The notes: generated by a model from the letters alone, not told the origin. A stretch of 64,000 nt of DNA from Pseudomonadota bacterium (GCA_021782365.1 JAJXVB010000003.1:124001-188000), one strand, 5' to 3'. Counted from the first letter of the stretch, positions 19,671-28,761 are shown. Program-made: numbers and translations.

Positions 19671-19699
19671 TTGACTGTGATGTGTTAGCACAATACTAT
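19671..19699 (+). promoter_or_regulatory. Promoter of the histone-like gene
   Basis: TTGACT (19671-19676), exactly 17 bases of spacer and TACTAT (19694-19699) form a good sigma-70 promoter about 50 bases before the start codon. The surrounding 100 bases are markedly A/T-rich. TTGACA also occurs at 19635-19640 without a clear partner. Confidence 0.65.
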
Positions 19700-19749
19700 G
19701 AGATGCCTGTGGGTTCTTTTTTGATTTAGTCATCTGGGAGATTGCGATC

Positions 19750-20526
19750 ATGGTAGAAGAAATTAAAGATGTTAAGAATGCAAGTAGTAGCGACGTCATC
19801 AATAAAACCCCTGCAACAAAACCCGTTGTTTCCGTGTGGCCCTTCCCTCCAACAACTCCTGTTTCAGTGAAACCCGTTGCACCTGAAGCGGCCAAGCCGG
19901 TTGCATCTGCTCCAGCAAAACCCGCAGTGAAGAAAGCAGCAGCAAAACCTGCAGTTAAAGCGGCAGCGAAGCCTGCAGCGAAGCCCGCAGCTAAACCAGC
20001 AGCAAAGCCCGCAGCGAAGAAGGCAGCAGCTAAGCCCGCAGCGAAGAAGGCAGCAGCAAAGCCGGTAGCGAAGAAGGCAGCAGCTAAGCCGGTAGCGAAG
20101 AAGGCAGCAGCTAAGCCCGCAGCGAAGAAGGTTGCAGCTAAGCCCGCAGCGAAGAAGGCAGCAGCCAAGCCCGCAGCCAAGAAGGCAGCAGCAAAGCCGG
20201 TAGCGAAGAAGGTTGCAGCAAAACCCGCAGCGAAGAAGGTTGCAGCTAAGCCCGCAGCGAAGAAGGTTGCAGCTAAGCCCGCAGCGAAGAAGGCAGCAGC
20301 TAAGCCCGCAGCGAAGAAGGTTGCAGCTAAGCCCGCAGCGAAGAAGGTTGCAGCAAAGCCCGCAGCGAAGAAGGTTGCAGCTAAGCCCGCAGCGAAGAAG
20401 GTTGCAGCTAAGCCAGCAGCGAAGAAGGTTGCAGCAAAGCCCGCAGCGAAGAAGGTTGCAGCTAAGCCCGCAGCGAAGAAGGTTGCAGCTAAGCCCGCAG
20501 CGAAGAAGGCAGCAGCCAAGAAATAA
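19750..20526 (+). CDS. Histone H1-like Lys/Ala/Pro-repeat DNA-binding protein
   Basis: A 258-residue very basic, low-complexity protein. The first 55 residues are a non-repetitive leader (MVEEIKDVKNASSSDV, then WPFPPTTPVSVK). The rest is a chain of nine-residue units of the type KPAAKKVAA or KPAAKKAAA, encoded by 27-bp tandem repeats. Such tails resemble eukaryotic histone H1 and bacterial AlgP/Hc-like proteins, which bind DNA without sequence specificity. That function is inferred. It has its own promoter and terminator. Repeat number probably varies between strains. The antisense frame is an artefact of the repeat. Confidence 0.8.
   Translation: MVEEIKDVKNASSSDVINKTPATKPVVSVWPFPPTTPVSVKPVAPEAAKPVASAPAKPAVKKAAAKPAVKAAAKPAAKPAAKPAAKPAAKKAAAKPAAKKAAAKPVAKKAAAKPVAKKAAAKPAAKKVAAKPAAKKAAAKPAAKKAAAKPVAKKVAAKPAAKKVAAKPAAKKVAAKPAAKKAAAKPAAKKVAAKPAAKKVAAKPAAKKVAAKPAAKKVAAKPAAKKVAAKPAAKKVAAKPAAKKVAAKPAAKKAAAKK
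19980..20520. repeat. 27-bp in-frame tandem repeat array
   Basis: About 19-20 copies of a 27-base unit (reading GCAGCGAAGAAGGTTGCAGC and seven more bases) run without a break to the stop codon. Variants differ mainly at the GTT/GCA (Val/Ala) and CCC/CCG positions. Copy number is prone to change by slippage or recombination, and to assembly error. Confidence 0.85.
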
Positions 20527-20543
20527 TTCTTATGCGCTGAAAT

Positions 20544-20570
20544 AAAAAACCCGCCGAGTGCGGGTTTTTT
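20544..20570. terminator. Bidirectional intrinsic terminator
   Basis: AAAAAACCCGC and GCGGGTTTTTT form an 11-bp stem with a five-base loop (CGAGT). It serves the histone-like gene rightwards. The minus-strand gene on the other side ends within it (stop at 20569-20571), so it serves that gene too. Confidence 0.9.
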
Positions 20571-21444
20571 ATTTGCCCTGAGGAATGAAGTGCAAGACTT
20601 CTGAACCTTTGTTGAATTTCTGCAGGAAGCTTGCGATCGTCTCGAATGTCGCGGTTTCGGGCGAACCCGGCTGATCAGAGCTCGACATCTCGCTGCTGAA
20701 AAGCGAGTCCAGCTTGAGCCTGATCAGATTGATTTTCACCGGCTGTGCCTTGAAATAGGCGATCTCGTTTGCCTTTATGCGCTTGATGTTGCTGGTCCGG
20801 TAGAGCGCCGCACAGATGACATCCAGCGTGTGTTCCGCATCATTCTGGGAGCCCAGGGTATAGGGGTTTGCGATCAGCGAAAAATGCGGATCATGAAGCG
20901 TGGAATAGGTAGGCGAATTGATCACATTCAGCAGTCTCTGTTGCAGTTTTGGCGTAGGGATGATGATGCCGGCTTCCAGAACCGCGGCATTGGAGAAGAA
21001 ATCCACTGGGAATTCCTGTATCAGCCTGCTCGTGTCCTTGCGTTTTTCTTCCTGCTGCAATGCATAGATCGCATAGCCCGGAATCTTTTCCCCGCCCGAA
21101 GTCGTGATGAGCGAGTGCACCGCAAAGGCTACCTCGGTGTAGCGCATGCCTTCGGGCCGCTTGGATTCGGGTTCATCCATGCGCGCTACGATTGCAACGA
21201 GAGCGCCTTTTTCGGATAGCGCTTTCTCGAACTGTTTCGAAAATTCGATGATCTGATCGGCGGTAAAGTGCGATCTCTTGAATTCATCATGGTCTTCAGA
21301 AGCGATGCTCTCATCGCTTACATCGGTCGATGAGGCGTTGGGAGTCGCCGTCATTCCCGTCTTGAGCGGCAAGTGATTTGAATCCGCGAATGCAAAATTA
21401 AATGACATGAGCAGCAGGGCGGTGATCAAACAGGTCGGCTTCAT
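20569..21444 (-). CDS. DUF2145-like exported protein
   Basis: A 291-residue protein with a clear Sec signal peptide (MKPTCLITALLLMSFNFAFA). A polar Ser/Thr/Asp-rich linker follows, then one globular domain from about residue 60. Features such as GMRYTEVAFAVHS and NDAEHTLDVICAALY resemble DUF2145, a periplasmic family of unknown function found mainly in proteobacteria. The family match is from memory of the pattern and is moderate. The C-terminal region with FETIASFLQ is unremarkable. It is convergent with the histone-like gene. Confidence 0.6.
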   Translation of the reverse strand: MKPTCLITALLLMSFNFAFADSNHLPLKTGMTATPNASSTDVSDESIASEDHDEFKRSHFTADQIIEFSKQFEKALSEKGALVAIVARMDEPESKRPEGMRYTEVAFAVHSLITTSGGEKIPGYAIYALQQEEKRKDTSRLIQEFPVDFFSNAAVLEAGIIIPTPKLQQRLLNVINSPTYSTLHDPHFSLIANPYTLGSQNDAEHTLDVICAALYRTSNIKRIKANEIAYFKAQPVKINLIRLKLDSLFSSEMSSSDQPGSPETATFETIASFLQKFNKGSEVLHFIPQGK

Positions 21445-21560
21445 CGGGATTTCCTTCTGTAAAGAATCATCATGGCGCGATGATATACGCTGTCATCATT
21501 TTTTGCCGAACCATCGGCTTGTGCTATCTTTGACATAACAATCTATTTGAATTTCATCTC

Positions 21561-22466
21561 ATGAGCCTGTCCGCCCTGATCGCTGCATTGCTGCTAGAGC
21601 AGCTCAACGCTCTGGCAGAGCGCAAGTATCTGCCAGTCTGGCTGTCGGGCTATGTCGGCTATTTCCAGCATCATTTCAATTCGGGCGCATACCATCATGG
21701 CAGGACAGCATGGTGGCTCGCCACGCTTCCCTTGGTGGTTGCCGCAATTTTGTTGTTCTGGGGATTGCATCGCCTGCACCCGATGCTGTCCTGGGCATTC
21801 GACGTGCTGGTCCTCTATCTCTGCATGGGTTTTGGAAGATACAGCCGGATCTATACCGACATACAGCTTGCATTGCGCGGAACGGATATCGCAAGGGCGC
21901 GATCGCTGCTGTCCCAGTTGCGCGGAGATGATTCTGACGAATTCGGTTCCGAAGAGATCGCGCGCCTGGCTGTCGAAAGCGCGCTGATGGTTGCACTGCA
22001 TCGCCTGTTCGCGGTGATCGTGTGGTTCGTCGTGACGAGCTTTCTGGGGCTGGGGGGTGCCGCCGGCGTTCTTTTCTATTGCATGTCCCTTGCGATGCAG
22101 GAAAAACCGGATGAATCGACTTTGAGCTATGCGCAGAAAATGCGCAGGAGACTCAATTGGCTTCCGATAAGGCTCACTGCGGCGACGTTTGCGATCGTCG
22201 GAAATTTCGAGGACACTGCATATTGCTGGCGTTCGCAGGCCTCACACTGGCCTGATCCGGAAAAAGGAATCCTGCTCGCAAGTGCCGCGGGCGCATCGGG
22301 CATCAGGCTGGGGGCCAGGATACTGAATAGCGACAGGCCGGAATTGGGTGTAGGCAACAAGGGAGGTGCGGAAGCGCTTTTCTGCATCGACCGACTGCTC
22401 AAGCGTTCATCGGTTTTCATACTGGTCACGCTCTTCATGCTCACGCTCGCAGGACTTCTGCATTAG
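21561..22466 (+). CDS. CobD/CbiB-AmpE-like membrane protein
   Basis: A 301-residue inner-membrane protein with four or five hydrophobic segments. The N-terminal LIAALLLEQLNAL, the central IARLAVESALMVALHRLFAVIVWF and the pair WLPIRLTAATFAIVGNFEDTAYCWR match the CobD/CbiB-type family that also includes AmpE. In betaproteobacteria such a gene is usually annotated as CobD/CbiB family protein and not tied to cobalamin synthesis. No other cobalamin gene is in the window, so a role in cobinamide formation is doubtful. The stop is directly followed by the srkA start, so they form one operon. Confidence 0.75.
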   Translation: MSLSALIAALLLEQLNALAERKYLPVWLSGYVGYFQHHFNSGAYHHGRTAWWLATLPLVVAAILLFWGLHRLHPMLSWAFDVLVLYLCMGFGRYSRIYTDIQLALRGTDIARARSLLSQLRGDDSDEFGSEEIARLAVESALMVALHRLFAVIVWFVVTSFLGLGGAAGVLFYCMSLAMQEKPDESTLSYAQKMRRRLNWLPIRLTAATFAIVGNFEDTAYCWRSQASHWPDPEKGILLASAAGASGIRLGARILNSDRPELGVGNKGGAEALFCIDRLLKRSSVFILVTLFMLTLAGLLH

Positions 22467-23465
22467 ATGAAAACGATGAATGAACAATCCGCAAAGAATC
22501 CCTACAGCGCGCTCACGCCAGAGGTCGTGTTGGATGCGCTGGATAGCATAGGCCTCTATGGCGATGGGCGGCTTCTGACTTTGAACAGCTATGAGAACCG
22601 CGTCTATCAGGCAGGGATGGAGGATGGTCCGCCCTTGATCGCGAAATTCTACCGCCCGGCCCGCTGGAGCGATGAGGCGATACGCGAGGAGCACGATTTT
22701 CTGGCCCAGCTCTTCGAGCGCGAAATCCCTGTGGTGCCTGCATTGGAAATCGGCGGAAGCACGCTGCATTCGTTCGGGGGTTTCCGTTTCGCAGTCTTCA
22801 GAAGGCATGGCGGCCGCGCGCCGGAGCTGGATTTTCAGGATGCGCGCCTATGGATGGGGCGCTTCATCGGGCGCATTCATGCGGTGGGTGCGCTCTCAAA
22901 TTATCAGCATCGCCCTCGACTCGACCTGCAGAGCTTCGGGACCCAGCCTGTCGAATATCTGCTTGCGGGTGATTTCATACCGCCTGAATTGGTCGAGGCC
23001 TACCGTAGCGTGGCGGATCACGCGCTGGAGGAAATCCGGCGATCTTTTGATCGGGCAGGGGAAGTAAAGTCGATCAGGCTGCATGGAGACTGCCATCTGG
23101 GCAATGTGCTCTGGACGGACGATGGGCCGCATTTCGTCGATTTCGACGACAGCCGCATGGGGCCTGCGATCCAGGATTTATGGATGCTGCTTTCCGGAGA
23201 GCGGGCGGATCAGGCAAGGCAGCTTGGCGATCTGCTGGAGGGATACCAGGATTTTCATGAATTCGATCCGCGAGAGCTCCATCTCATCGAGGCGCTGCGC
23301 ACGCTGCGCCTGATTCATTACAGCGCATGGATCGCAATGCGCTGGGACGATCCCGCCTTCCCATCTGCCTTTCCGTGGTTCGGCACACAGCGCTACTGGC
23401 AGGACCGGATTCTCGAGCTGCGCGAGCAGATCGCGCTGATGGAAGAGCCGCCTCTGCATGTCTGA
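22467..23465 (+). CDS. srkA: Stress response serine/threonine kinase SrkA (YihE)
   Basis: A 332-residue kinase of the aminoglycoside-phosphotransferase-like fold, similar in length to E. coli SrkA/YihE, a cytosolic kinase linked to envelope and oxidative stress survival. The catalytic loop is LHGDCHLGNVLW and the metal loop is HFVDFDDSRMGPAIQDLWML. The nucleotide-binding lysine lies in PLIAKFYRPARWS. The start at 22467 abuts the previous stop. ATG 22476 (MNEQSAKN) is also possible. The 3' end faces rsgA with a six-base gap. Confidence 0.9.
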   Translation: MKTMNEQSAKNPYSALTPEVVLDALDSIGLYGDGRLLTLNSYENRVYQAGMEDGPPLIAKFYRPARWSDEAIREEHDFLAQLFEREIPVVPALEIGGSTLHSFGGFRFAVFRRHGGRAPELDFQDARLWMGRFIGRIHAVGALSNYQHRPRLDLQSFGTQPVEYLLAGDFIPPELVEAYRSVADHALEEIRRSFDRAGEVKSIRLHGDCHLGNVLWTDDGPHFVDFDDSRMGPAIQDLWMLLSGERADQARQLGDLLEGYQDFHEFDPRELHLIEALRTLRLIHYSAWIAMRWDDPAFPSAFPWFGTQRYWQDRILELREQIALMEEPPLHV

Positions 23466-23471
23466 AGGCTC

Positions 23472-24323
23472 TCACTTGTTGGCGATAATCTGCCTGAAAA
23501 GTTCTAGCCTCCTCGGATCTATCACGCCCTTGGCTGCCGCATCGGTCAGCGCGCACCCCGGCTCGTGCAGGTGGTGGCAGTCGCGGAAGCGGCACAATCC
23601 GAGATAGGGTGAGAATTCGACGAAGCCCTGCTCTATCCTGCCGGTTGATAGGTGATGCAGGCCGAAAGCCTGCAAGCCGGGGCAGTCGATCAGGCTGCTA
23701 TTCTCATTCAGTGTATATAGTTTCGCGTGGGTGGTGGTGTGCTTGCCTGAATCCAGTACGGTGGAGATCTCCCGCGTGGCGGCGGATGCGTCTGGCAGGA
23801 GCGCGTTGATCAGCGTGGATTTTCCCATGCCGGACTGGCCGATCAGCACGCTGGTGTGGCCCTGCAGCAGCGGCAAGAGCCTTGATACATCCTTGAGGGC
23901 GGAGATTTCGAGCACGCGATAGCCTATCTTGCGGTAGGTCTCAAGCTGCTCGCTTGCGCGATCCTTGGGAAGGTCGCATTTGTTCAGCACGATCAGCACG
24001 GACAGATTCTGGTCGAATGCGGCGACAAGGCATCGCGCGAGCACTTCGTCGCTGAAGGAAGGCTCCGTTGCGACGACGGCGATCAGCTGCGTGACATTGG
24101 CGGCGATGAGCTTCTCGCGGTACGCGTCGGAACGGTACAGAAGGGTCGCGCGTTTTCCGATGCGCTCGATCACGCCCTGACCTTCAGCGCTCTTCAGCAC
24201 TTCGACCTCGTCGCCGCACACGACATCGCTCTTCTTTCCCCGCGTGAGGCAGGGCAGTAGGCTTCCGTCGTCAAGTCTCACCAGATACTGGCGGCCAAAT
24301 GCGGCAACGACGCGTCCGTTCAA
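23472..24323 (-). CDS. rsgA: Small ribosomal subunit biogenesis GTPase RsgA
   Basis: RsgA is a circularly permuted GTPase that checks late maturation of the 30S subunit. An N-terminal OB fold (about 1-65) comes before the G domain, in the order G4 (NKCDL), G1 (GQSGMGKSTLIN), G3 (DCPG). The C-terminal zinc site reads CRFRDCHHLHEPGC. The frame is open far upstream, but that stretch lies inside phhB. The natural start is TTG 24323, giving LNGRVVAAFGRQYLV and 283 residues. The TTG shares bases with the phhB stop (TTGA), so translation is coupled. Confidence 0.92.
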   Translation of the reverse strand: MNGRVVAAFGRQYLVRLDDGSLLPCLTRGKKSDVVCGDEVEVLKSAEGQGVIERIGKRATLLYRSDAYREKLIAANVTQLIAVVATEPSFSDEVLARCLVAAFDQNLSVLIVLNKCDLPKDRASEQLETYRKIGYRVLEISALKDVSRLLPLLQGHTSVLIGQSGMGKSTLINALLPDASAATREISTVLDSGKHTTTHAKLYTLNENSSLIDCPGLQAFGLHHLSTGRIEQGFVEFSPYLGLCRFRDCHHLHEPGCALTDAAAKGVIDPRRLELFRQIIANK

Positions 24324-24604
24324 GGCTTGAAGAGCGCATCGACCTGCGCTGCGCAGCTGAAGTCCTTTTCCGTCAGCCCTCCTGCGGAATGCGTGCTGTA
24401 TTCGATGCGGCAGGTGTTGTAGGTGACGTATAGGTCCGGGTGATGGTCTTCGCGGTGGGATATCCATGCGATCGCATTCACGAAAGCGATGGTCTGGTAG
24501 TAATCCTTGAACGAATAGCTCTTGCGGATGGCATGGCCGTCACGCTCCCATCCTGAAAGCTTGCCCAGGAGGTTCTCGATTTGTATGGAAGAGAGCCGAT
24601 CCAT
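24320..24604 (-). CDS. phhB: Pterin-4a-carbinolamine dehydratase
   Basis: A 94-residue protein of the PCD/DCoH family that dehydrates 4a-hydroxytetrahydropterin. The catalytic histidines are in the ISHREDHHPDLYVTYN segment and the family motif EYSTHSAGGLTEKD follows. No phenylalanine hydroxylase gene is present in this window. In such genomes the protein may serve molybdopterin or folate-related pterin recycling, which is a general inference. The start directly abuts the stop of the M48 protease gene and the stop overlaps the rsgA start. Confidence 0.9.
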   Translation of the reverse strand: MDRLSSIQIENLLGKLSGWERDGHAIRKSYSFKDYYQTIAFVNAIAWISHREDHHPDLYVTYNTCRIEYSTHSAGGLTEKDFSCAAQVDALFKP

Positions 24605-25849
24605 CTAGGCTGCCTCGAGATGCGCGATGCGGATGGAGGCGGGCGGATGCGAATCGTAGAACTTCGAATAAAGCGGATCCGGGGTCAGGGTCGCGGCATT
24701 GTCCTGATAAAGCTTGACCAGCGCATTGACCAGATCGCGCGAATTGGTCTGCCTCACCGCATAGCTGTCCGCTTCGAATTCGTGCTTGCGCGAATAGGCC
24801 GACATGACGGGGGCTAACAGGAAGCTGAAAAGCGGCATGGTCATGAAAAGCAGCAGCAGCGCATTCGCGGTGCTGGGCGTGGATACCCCAAGGCCCTGAT
24901 AGAACCAGCTTGTCTGCATCAGGGCTCCCAGCAGCCAGAGGAAGGCCAGGCTGATCGCGAATGTCGAGACGATGCGCTTCATCACATGGCGATGCTTGAA
25001 ATGCCCCAATTCATGCGCGAGCACGGCCTCGATCTCTTCGATGTTCAGGTGTTCCAAAAGCGTGTCGAAGAACACGATGCGCTTGGTCTTGCCAAAGCCC
25101 GTGAAATAAGCGTTGCCATGCGCGCTGCGACGGCTTCCGTCCATCACGAACAACCCGCTGCTGGTAAATCCGCAGCGCGCAAGGAGTGCCTCGATGCGCG
25201 ACTTCGTCGCCTCGTCCTTGAGCGGGCTGAACTTGTTGAAAAGCGGCGCGATGAACGCGGGATAGATGAAAAGGATGAGCAGGTTGAATAGCACCCATAC
25301 GCCCCAGACATAAAGCCACCAGTATGTCCCCATGCGCTCCATCAGCCAGAGCACGCCCGCGAGCAGAGGCAGCCCAAGGACCGCGCCGATCAGAAGTCCC
25401 TTCAGCGCATCGGCGACATAAAGCGCGAAGGTCATGTGGTTGAAGCCGAAACGCCCCTCGATCGCGAAGGTGCTGTAGATGTTGAAGGGGGCCTCAAGGA
25501 GAGACGAGATCAGAAGCGCGATCACGATGGTCACTATTCCCTGCGCCAGCGACCCGCTGAACCAGTGCGCTGAGAGTTCCGAGATCTTTTCTATGCCGCC
25601 TGCGAGGGTAAAGCCAAGCAAAAGCACCGCGTCGAACAGGATGGAGAGCATGGAAAAGCGCGTCTTCGCCGAGGTATAGTCCGCACCCTTCTGGTGGCTC
25701 GCAAGCGATATCTGGCCTGCAAAGGCGTCAGGCACGCGGTCACGGTGGGATGCGATGTAGGCCAGGTGCCTCTGTGCAAGCCAGAGTTTCGCCAGCGTGG
25801 TGAGCACGAGCGTTGCGATGAAGAGTATAGTGAAAAGCGATGCTGACAT
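24605..25849 (-). CDS. M48-family membrane zinc metallopeptidase (Ste24/CAAX protease 1-like)
   Basis: A 414-residue polytopic membrane protease. The zinc motif is HELGH in VLAHELGHFKHRH, with the downstream Glu ligand in KHEFEADSYAV. The N-terminal half has several membrane segments, beginning LFTILFIATLVLTTLA, as in eukaryotic Ste24 and the bacterial homologues usually found in an operon with phhB, rsgA and orn. A function in membrane protein quality control is likely, and the substrate is unknown. It is the first gene of the minus-strand operon M48-phhB-rsgA and is divergent from orn. Confidence 0.88.
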   Translation of the reverse strand: MSASLFTILFIATLVLTTLAKLWLAQRHLAYIASHRDRVPDAFAGQISLASHQKGADYTSAKTRFSMLSILFDAVLLLGFTLAGGIEKISELSAHWFSGSLAQGIVTIVIALLISSLLEAPFNIYSTFAIEGRFGFNHMTFALYVADALKGLLIGAVLGLPLLAGVLWLMERMGTYWWLYVWGVWVLFNLLILFIYPAFIAPLFNKFSPLKDEATKSRIEALLARCGFTSSGLFVMDGSRRSAHGNAYFTGFGKTKRIVFFDTLLEHLNIEEIEAVLAHELGHFKHRHVMKRIVSTFAISLAFLWLLGALMQTSWFYQGLGVSTPSTANALLLLFMTMPLFSFLLAPVMSAYSRKHEFEADSYAVRQTNSRDLVNALVKLYQDNAATLTPDPLYSKFYDSHPPASIRIAHLEAA

Positions 25850-25907
25850 GTTCTGTTAGGTTAAGTCCGGTTGTGACACAATACGCCCTTCAACGTTCAA
25901 TCGGCGC

Positions 25908-26462
25908 ATGCGAATTATGGCACAAAATCAGAATCATCTCGTCTGGATAGACATGGAAATGACCGGGCTTATTCCGGACAAGGACCGCATCATCGAAATC
26001 GCGATCGTCGTGACCGACAGCAACCTTGAGACGGTCGCCGAAGCGCCGGTCATGGTCGTGCATCAGTCAGACGAGGTGCTGGACGGCATGGACAGCTGGA
26101 ACAAGTCCACACACGGCAAGTCGGGACTGATCGAAAAGGTCAGGGGATCCTCGCTCGACGAGGCGTCGGTCGAGGCCAGGATGCTCGAATTCATGAAAGA
26201 GCATGTGCCGGCCAGGACTTCTCCGATGTGCGGCAATTCGATCTGCCAGGACAGACGTTTCATGGCGCGCTGGATGCCGGCGCTCGAGGACTATTTCCAT
26301 TACCGCAATCTCGATGTCAGCACGCTGAAGGAGCTGGTCAAGCGCTGGAAGCCGGAGGTCGCGCAGGGCATGAAGAAGCATGGCAAGCACGAGGCGCTGG
26401 CGGACATCTATGAATCCATCGCCGAGATGAAACACTACAGGGAGCACTTTCTCAAGCTTTAA
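25908..26462 (+). CDS. orn: Oligoribonuclease
   Basis: Orn is the essential DEDDh 3'-5' exonuclease that clears di- and oligoribonucleotides, including pGpG from c-di-GMP turnover. Motif I is WIDMEMTGL, motif II lies around [12 protein letters not shown] and motif III is KHEALADI. Length is 184 residues. ATG 25917 ([12 protein letters not shown]) is as likely as 25908. An 11-base palindrome TTGTGACACAA sits at 25871-25881 in the gap shared with the divergent M48 gene. Confidence 0.96.
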   Translation: MRIMAQNQNHLVWIDMEMTGLIPDKDRIIEIAIVVTDSNLETVAEAPVMVVHQSDEVLDGMDSWNKSTHGKSGLIEKVRGSSLDEASVEARMLEFMKEHVPARTSPMCGNSICQDRRFMARWMPALEDYFHYRNLDVSTLKELVKRWKPEVAQGMKKHGKHEALADIYESIAEMKHYREHFLKL

Positions 26463-26480
26463 TCGACAAAGGAGAGCGTC

Positions 26481-26921
26481 ATGTACAAACGCATACTGAT
26501 ACCGGTCGACGGCAGCAGCACGTCTGACCGGGCGCTGCAGGAAGCCATCAAGCTGATCGATGAGCAGCCCGTGCAGATGCGGCTTTTGCATGTGATCGAC
26601 GATCTGCAGTTCCTGAACGCGGAAGGCTATGTGGATTATGCGGAGCTTCGCGAGCTGACGAAGAAGATCGGCGAGCGCGCGCTCTCCCGCGCCGAAGAGG
26701 TCGCAAAGCAGGCGGACATCACGGTGGATACCCTGCTTCGCGAGGCGAACGGGGAGCGCATCGCCCGCGTGATCGACGAGGAGGCGAAGAACTGGTCGGC
26801 CGATCTGATCGTGATCGGCACGCACGGCAGGTCAGGATTCAATCACCTGCTTTTCGGCAGCGTGGCCGAGGGCGTGGTGCGAGGCGCTTCGGTTCCGGTG
26901 CTTCTGGTTCGCAGCGAATAG
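26481..26921 (+). CDS. Universal stress protein (UspA family)
   Basis: A single-domain Usp of 146 residues. The N-terminus YKRILIPVDGSSTSDRAL gives the first strand and its aspartate. The ATP-binding signature is IGTHGRSGFNHLLFGSVAE followed by VPVLLVRS, so it belongs to the ATP-binding type. AAAGGAGAG precedes the ATG and orn ends 18 bases upstream, so the two may be cotranscribed. The specific stress cannot be told from the sequence. Confidence 0.92.
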   Translation: MYKRILIPVDGSSTSDRALQEAIKLIDEQPVQMRLLHVIDDLQFLNAEGYVDYAELRELTKKIGERALSRAEEVAKQADITVDTLLREANGERIARVIDEEAKNWSADLIVIGTHGRSGFNHLLFGSVAEGVVRGASVPVLLVRSE

Positions 26922-27554
26922 TTATTTTCTCGCCAGAGGGTTGGGCGTGGGCTGGGCTACCCTTGTGAGCGTGTTCCTGTCCGTGTGATGGAAAGGCTCG
27001 TCCTTTCCCCTGATCATCAGCACCGTGTCTTCCTCGTAGGACCAGGTGTCATCGGGATGGATGGATACCTTGATGCGGAAGCTCACCGTCCTGAATGCAT
27101 AGTCCAAAAATGGTGCGGAGCGTATGCCGAAATTCTCCGATTCGTGCGAGGCGCTGAGTTCGAATTCCTTGGAGTCCGCTGTCGCCTTGCCATGCGCCAT
27201 CACGATTTGCGCGCGCGGTATCGTCAGGGTGTGGATCACCGAGCCCGTTGCAGGCTCCCATAGCCAGTATCCGACCTGATCGTGATAGGTCTTGACCTGG
27301 TCAGGTTTGACCACATGCGTGTGATAGCGCAGGCCGTAATAAACCTGGGGGCCATTGGTCTGAGGGTCTATCGGTTGCAGCTCGATCCGCTCGACATAGG
27401 CCTGCTTCTTCGGGCCTTCTGCTTTCGGCTTCACATCCAGACCGCGCATCCCCTGCCAGATTCCGGCCATGCCGGCGAGCGGCCCGAGATTTTTTAATGT
27501 GTCCACATCCAGATCGGATGGTTCGGTATAGACGTCTTCAGGAAATTGCGACAT
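26922..27554 (-). CDS. Haem-binding beta-barrel (nitrobindin/FABP-like) protein
   Basis: A 210-residue protein of the ten-stranded beta-barrel family that includes nitrobindin (DUF1794). The opening GIWQGMRGLDV corresponds to the GxWxGxGxG motif of nitrobindins. WLWEPATGSVIHTLTIPRAQ is the typical middle strand pair. Nitrobindins bind ferric haem through a histidine near the C-terminus. Candidates here are in FHHTDRNTLTRV. The N-terminal 30 residues are an extra extension. It lies 26 bases downstream of hemH on the same strand, which supports a haem link. Confidence 0.75.
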   Translation of the reverse strand: MSQFPEDVYTEPSDLDVDTLKNLGPLAGMAGIWQGMRGLDVKPKAEGPKKQAYVERIELQPIDPQTNGPQVYYGLRYHTHVVKPDQVKTYHDQVGYWLWEPATGSVIHTLTIPRAQIVMAHGKATADSKEFELSASHESENFGIRSAPFLDYAFRTVSFRIKVSIHPDDTWSYEEDTVLMIRGKDEPFHHTDRNTLTRVAQPTPNPLARK

Positions 27555-27580
27555 GTCTTTCTCCTATGACTTAAAGAAAT

Positions 27581-28669
27581 CTACTGTTTCGCTCCCATGG
27601 AAAGCGCGCGCAGCCTGGACTGCTCGAGTTCACCGGCATCGTGCTCGGGCAGCCAGCCCTGCAGATTCTCCATCACGAGATCGGTCAGCGCGTGTATCCA
27701 CGGATCGTTGTCGTTCAGGCAGGGAATATAATGGTATTCCCCTCCTCCTGCACTCAGGAATTCCTCTCGGCATTCCATCGCGATCTCTTCAAGCGTTTCG
27801 AGGCAGTCGGATACGAAGCCCGGGCAGACGACATCCACCCTACGGGTCTTTTCCTTTCCCAGCTTCTTGAGCGTTGCGGCTGTGTAGGGCTGCACCCATT
27901 CGGCGCGGCCGAAGCGCGACTGGAAGCTCACGATGTATCGCTCTGATGTGAGGCCTAACGCCTCGGCCAGCAAACGTCCTGTCTTGTGGCATTCGCAAGG
28001 GTAGGGATCGCCCTTCTCATGGGTATGCTTGGGCACGCCGTGAAAGCTCATCAGCAGCTTTTCCGGGCGTCCGTTTTTCTTCCAGTAGTCCTCGATGTTG
28101 GCGGCCAGCGCCGCGATGTATCCCGGATCGTCGTGGAAGTGTTTCACGGTGCGAAGCGCGGGAAGGTTGCGCATCTTCTGCATGAAGGAGAACGCCTGGT
28201 CGTAAACGGGGCCTGTCGCGCTCGCCGAATATTGGGGGAACATCGGGACGATCAGGATGCGCTGGCAGTTTTGCTGCTTCATGCGGGAGAGCGCATCCGA
28301 AATCGAAGGATTGCCGTAGGTCATCGCGAAATCGACGATGAAAGGGGAGCGCGTGCGCTCGCCTAAAAATCCCTTCAGCAAGATGGCCTGTTTTTCGGTG
28401 TAGACGCGCAGAGGCGATCCCTCATTCAGCCAGATGCTCGCATATTTCTGCGCCGATTTCTTCGGGCGGGTGTTGAGTATGATGCCGTTCAGGATGGGCC
28501 ACCAGATAAGCTTTGGAATTTCCACCACGCGTTTATCGCTCAGAAATTCCTTGAGATAGGGCTTCAAGGCCCTTGCGGTGGGGGCATCCGGTGTGCCGAG
28601 GTTGACCAGCAGTATGCCCGTCTTCTCTTCCATGCCATGCTTGTATTGGGGTTCTTGCAAATATGTCAT
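27581..28669 (-). CDS. hemH: Ferrochelatase
   Basis: HemH inserts Fe2+ into protoporphyrin IX, the last step of haem synthesis, at the inner face of the membrane. The protein has 362 residues, the usual length. [15 protein letters not shown] marks the N-terminus, [17 protein letters not shown] holds the catalytic histidine and [16 protein letters not shown] holds the conserved C-terminal glutamates. ATG 28633 (MEEKTGIL) may be the true start because the preceding 12 residues have no family counterpart. It is divergent from the RND operon and probably cotranscribed with the haem-binding barrel gene. Confidence 0.96.
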   Translation of the reverse strand: MTYLQEPQYKHGMEEKTGILLVNLGTPDAPTARALKPYLKEFLSDKRVVEIPKLIWWPILNGIILNTRPKKSAQKYASIWLNEGSPLRVYTEKQAILLKGFLGERTRSPFIVDFAMTYGNPSISDALSRMKQQNCQRILIVPMFPQYSASATGPVYDQAFSFMQKMRNLPALRTVKHFHDDPGYIAALAANIEDYWKKNGRPEKLLMSFHGVPKHTHEKGDPYPCECHKTGRLLAEALGLTSERYIVSFQSRFGRAEWVQPYTAATLKKLGKEKTRRVDVVCPGFVSDCLETLEEIAMECREEFLSAGGGEYHYIPCLNDNDPWIHALTDLVMENLQGWLPEHDAGELEQSRLRALSMGAKQ

Positions 28670-28761
28670 ATCGTTTCCGGCTATAGGCAGTCAGGCAGAG
28701 ATTATCATGGAATCCGCGATCTTATCAGCAGGCCCTCATTTTAACGTTGATGAATCATGGT

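Noticed and set aside
19653-20519. Open minus-strand frame of 288 codons with a Phe-Phe-Ala-Ala-Gly-Leu repeat
   Set aside because: It is the antisense of the 27-bp repeat array. The plus strand has promoter, ribosome site and terminator in the right order.
21561-22466. Cobalamin synthesis role for the CobD/CbiB-like protein
   Set aside because: No other cobalamin gene is present and the protein resembles the AmpE-like branch, so only the family name is given.
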